A DNA stretch of 64,000 nt. Source: Porites lobata. Its lineage: Eukaryota > Cnidaria > Anthozoa > Scleractinia > Poritidae. The stretch covers positions 1,961,001 through 2,025,000 of the forward strand of contig CALNXK010000016.1 of NCBI GenBank assembly GCA_942486035.1, given 5' to 3'. The translations under genes and the position numbers were made by a program. Of the stretch, positions 60,409 to 64,000 are shown piece by piece. Under the pieces are notes generated by a model that was not told the DNA's origin, searched no databases, and worked only from the letters and a program-made list of their open reading frames with translations. Each line of letters starts with the position of its first letter. Within the stretch, counting starts at the first letter, position 1.

Positions 60409-61002
60409 ATCCAAGGCTATGTGACAACATACAATGCTGTTTTGAGTCCATGTCCCTAAACTGCTTGCCCTTCTTCCCTATATTCCAGGATATCACTCTT
60501 TAAAAAAGTGAATTATGTATTGTCTGTTTCATCACCTTGGGGGACTGGGTAGCCTGTTTATTATGGGATTGTTGACAAAAGATATACATAGCCAGAAAAA
60601 GTACACCATAAGCTCTACAAAATACCCAGGTTTGGTGTTAATCAGGCAAATATCAAAGAAGATACAGTCACTCAAAAACATGAAAATTTACAAAGAAATG
60701 TGTGGATAATGTGACTTGATGTCCAGACGTCCATATATTTCTTTGTAAATTTTGGGGATTTTGAATGGCTGTATCTCTAAACTTGGAGATTTCATAAAGC
60801 TTGGTGTGCATTCTCTTTGACCATCTGGATCTTGTATTGATAAGCCCATAATATCTTGCCTTGCACCTAGTCGCTTTCGATAAAAACAAGGAATAGGGGG
60901 TTCATTATATCCCGGTTGTTTGCACAAGAGGAACACATAAGAGGGATGCCTTTTGTGAACTTGCTCAAAACAGCCTGTTTGTTGCTCTAAACAGCCTGTT
61001 TG

Positions 61003-61262
61003 CCCAAGGAATGGAAAGAAGCTAACGTAACACCTGTTCATAAAAAAGATGCTCAAGAGCCAGCTTAGAATAATTATTATAGACCCATCTCTCTACTGTG
61101 CCTTTTAAACAAAGTACTCGAATGTTGTGTTGCGAAAAGACTCTACGACCATGCTAAAAATGTCATCACCCCATTACAACATGGGTGCAAGCAAAAGCAC
61201 TCTTGTATTTCTCGCGCTCCTGCAAAAGTCGTCGAAAACGTCTGTGGACAAGTATTCCTGCC
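61003..61262 (+). pseudogene. Decayed LINE reverse transcriptase fragment
   Basis: Reading from 61006: EWKEANVTPVHKKDAQEPA, a stop, then NYYRPISLLCLLNKVLECCV and a QHGCKQKHSC-like end. This is the conserved reverse transcriptase segment of CR1/Rex-type non-LTR elements (W-x-x-A-x-V-x-P-x-x-K, then NYRPISLL, then QHGF). The internal stop and small insertion show it is dead. Confidence 0.7.
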
Positions 61263-61700
61263 CGTACCTCTGATTTGCTCCCAATTGTAATGAAGCTTCA
61301 GTTAAGAAACAGGACAGACACTATTTTAATAAACTAGGTTAATATTACACTAGGTTAGACCTAATACTAGTGTACTATGTTTGTCGCATTTTCTGTCAAC
61401 AGGACCCCAATTTTGAATAAGCTTTCTGCTCGCCCAACTGCATCAGTTCCATAGCCAAGTACTGAGGATTGGACGTTTTGTGGGTGGCATGTGGGGACTT
61501 CGTTTCAGCTCTCTTTGGGTACTAAATGTAAAAGATGGGAGTCGGTTGAAGCTTGTTTTAACAGGTACGTACTTACATAAGTATTAGGGAACTTGAGCAA
61601 AGGTGTCTTTGAGCGACGCACGATAACCGCAAGTAAATTTTCCACATTCTGCCCAAATCTTCGGGCAAATCGTCAATACAAGGGCGGTAAAGACACTAAG

Positions 61701-61879
61701 CAGTGGCGGATCCAGGGGAGGGGCCCGGGGGGTAGGGGCGTCCCCCCTCCCTTATTTTTAAATCAAACTGGGGCCCGAAGGGACAAAAAAATTTTTTTGG
61801 AGACCAGGCGCCCCACGTATCTAAGGCTCTGGATGACCGTTTCCCCCCCCCCTTATCGCAAGGTCTTGATCCGGCACTG
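61701..61879. mobile_element. CAGTGGCGGATCCAG MITE with 5-bp target duplication
   Basis: Starts CAGTGGCGGATCCAGG and ends, inverted, CAGTGCCGGATCAAG. Flanked by CTAAG on both sides (61696-61700 and 61880-61884). G/C runs inside. Same family type as 50381-50644. Confidence 0.75.
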
Positions 61880-62536
61880 CTAAGCGATACAAATTTGTTA
61901 GCGCAAGGCATACTAAAATGGAAAAGGCCTCACTTCCAATTGCCGTCCGTAGCTCAAAAATGCCTCCTCTTAAGCTCACTACCATCTCCCTTTGACTTTG
62001 CCCTTACCACGCATTTTTGATAATTTTATCCCCGATTAGCGTGGACTGTAAGCTGGTTGACTCTTGCTTCAGAGAATACGAATGCGGACTATCGGCCAGT
62101 AGAAAATTGGGAATGGGAAATGGGAATAGTATAAAACCGCCAGGGAAGTGGCTCTCTCGCAAATATGCAAAACGACTGGTTATGAAATTCAAACTAGGAC
62201 ATAGGTACCCCTGACCCCTTGCACACTAAGGACGCGACAAAATTTCTCACCGTGTAACCAAATCGTAAGAAAACTATCATACTTGTACTTATGCGGGAAT
62301 TTCATTTGTGTAGTAAAAGCGCATGCGCTTACATTGTCTTCAAACAATAAGGCGCCAGTCCATGTATCGGATCGCACCTCTTAGACCCGCACCTAGTCGA
62401 CTTCTTTTTATCAGTAATACAGGATAAAAGTTGTCAATAGGCATAAAGAGAGCGAGGCGAGCTTTATTGAAGTCGCCAAGCGGCCCTAGTGGGTGACACG
62501 TCATCGCGAGGTCGGCTTGTCCCGCTTGAAGAAGTA

Positions 62537-62894
62537 GAGACCTTTAGATTCGAGGACGAGAACAACTACGAGTAGGAGATTTTATTTAAAGTTTTTTATC
62601 GTATTGTGGTATTGTCATAGACCCCCCGGAATTCTTCAATGTACTTTTTTTTCAAAGTTAGCACTGTTATCGTTATTGAAGGAGGTTGAGCCCTCTCCCG
62701 ATTGCAAAATGCTAAAACTTCTAACAATTTATAACTTGTTCCCGCCACTTCGACACTATCGCTAAACTCGTAGTAGAATGACGACGGCTACCACGTTTTC
62801 CCGCCAAAATTACGCTGCCCCACGCGCGAGCACTACTGAGTATTGAGAAAATCTCGTACTCGTTTTCGTTCTCGTCCTAGAATCTAAAGGTCGC
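62537..62894 (+). mobile_element. 358-bp MITE, family copy 2
   Basis: Ends GAGACCTTTAGATTCGAGGA and, inverted, GCGACCTTTAGATTCTAGGA. The body is the reverse complement of 2582-2950 with scattered differences. No clear target duplication. Confidence 0.75.
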
Positions 62895-64000
62895 TATTAT
62901 CGATCTGTTTTCCCGCCAAAATCCACAAAGCTTGTCTGACGGCAACGACGCGTGCAGCAGTGTTGGATTGCTTTTGATTGACATTTTGTCTGCTTAATTG
63001 ATTTAATTTGTTCAGCCAGTCGTTTTTTGGCACGTTGTAAGCGAGTAAAATCCTTCGTACATTATATGACAAATCCGCGCGACTCCAAAGGACTTTGTGA
63101 AAAACTGCGCGCCAAGCTTCTATCAGTTTTCAATCATTATCAAAAACATCGGTGTTAGATTCGAGGAGGTTTTGTAACTTATGAAATTACCGTATTCAAA
63201 TTCAGCAGCAACAATATAGATAGCTACATAAACATAACAACTTTCTTTGATTTACCAGATATGTTTTGACGGTACATTCTCATCTTCAGTGTTACATATT
63301 GTGTAATCGCCGTTGAATTTAAATCGCGTGCGATGTTCCAAAGTTCGTTACATCGCGTTGGCAATATTGTGCTAAAAAGTTTAAATTAGTGACGCTTAGC
63401 TATTTACGTATGTAACCCTAACCCCTTGAACACTAACGCGACTAAATTCCTCACTGTGTAACCAACTCGTCAGATACTATATACTGCGCAACATTGGAAA
63501 TCATCCTTAACAATAGAACCGAAATATTCTTCCTCTTCCCTTCCGTTTTTCCCTCCTTCCTTTCGTCGCTTGTGCAGACCTCCCCCTCCCCACTCTTTCA
63601 TTTTTTGGCTTTCGTTTCATTTCTCGCGCGGCCAAAACCGAAAGTCGTTCTTTCTTTGCTCCGAAACCAAACGGAAACGCTTGCTACGCAGGCTAACCAA
63701 GCCAAAGTTAAGCGCGCTAAGCAGTGCAGATGTAAGTGGAAGTTCAAGAGATGCCCATGCAGTTAATTTTGACAAAATTAGATCGCGACAAGCTTCAGCA
63801 CTATAAAAGGAAGCTGCCTTCTTCTTTCCCTTAAGTCACACGTATACGCATCAAGCCTTCTATTTGTACTTATGCATCATTTATACAGGCTTTTTTTACT
63901 TAGACTTTGCGCGTTGGTTGGGTGCATTTTGCCGCGCTTAGTATTACCGGTCCTTTTCACCAAATTCTTCGCTGTTCCGAGTCGAATTGGTTGAAAAGGG
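62895..64000. other. Right edge, no gene resolved
   Basis: Two short related segments (62215-62285 and 63415-63485, both CCTTG-ACACTAA--CGCGAC-AAAT-TCTCAC-GTGTAACCAA) form a direct repeat about 1.2 kb apart. CTATAAAAGG at 63802-63811 is a good TATA-box match and could serve a gene starting near 63835 and running off the window. This is unproved. Confidence 0.3.

Noticed and set aside
1..64000. CRISPR arrays, bacterial operons or phage modules
   Set aside because: Spliced animal genes and eukaryotic repeats throughout; the only regular array (55143) has no spacers.

Overview
The window looks like nuclear DNA from a cnidarian, most likely a stony coral. The base composition is AT-rich. Genes are split into many short exons with ordinary GT/AG signals, and introns and intergenic DNA are full of short palindromic and terminal-inverted-repeat elements. 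The cnidarian/coral call is an inference from this overall style. The spliced genes alone say only that this is an animal genome. No bacterial operon, CRISPR array, rRNA gene or virus was seen.

Three spliced protein genes can be read, all on the + strand. (1) 183-5735: the 3' part of an AKR7-type aldo-keto reductase (aflatoxin aldehyde reductase/succinic semialdehyde reductase family). Its catalytic half lies left of the window. (2) 19945-29548: a complete 15-exon SMYD4-type SET/MYND/TPR gene, predicted at 789 aa, with CCAAT boxes and a TATA-like box upstream and a polyA signal at 30347. (3) 37664-50023: a 17-exon gene for a predicted 573-aa type II membrane glycosyltransferase of family GT49 (LARGE/B4GAT1-like). 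About 200 residues ahead of its catalytic domain match nothing I recognise. In all three genes the exon phases join without a break. A possible very short first exon of a fourth gene lies at 57490-57513.

The remaining DNA is accessory. 5736-19700 holds non-autonomous DNA elements, a roughly 510-bp palindrome split by a later insertion (14461-15370), and the 3' end of a LINE (15386-15880). 30400-37600 holds a tRNA-like sequence, three spaced copies of a 34-bp motif and a pogo/Tigger-like element. 50024-64000 holds several MITEs, a 63-bp tandem array that is open in frame on both strands (55143-55820) and a decayed LINE reverse transcriptase (61003-61262).

The three genes do not form an obvious pathway: a carbonyl reductase, a lysine methyltransferase-like protein and a Golgi sugar transferase. 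Nothing here amounts to a clear new biological system. The items most worth checking are the GT49 protein's N-terminal module, two GC-AG introns, the interrupted palindrome, the higher-order tandem array, and a perfect 46-bp hairpin enclosing a tRNA B-box-like sequence.
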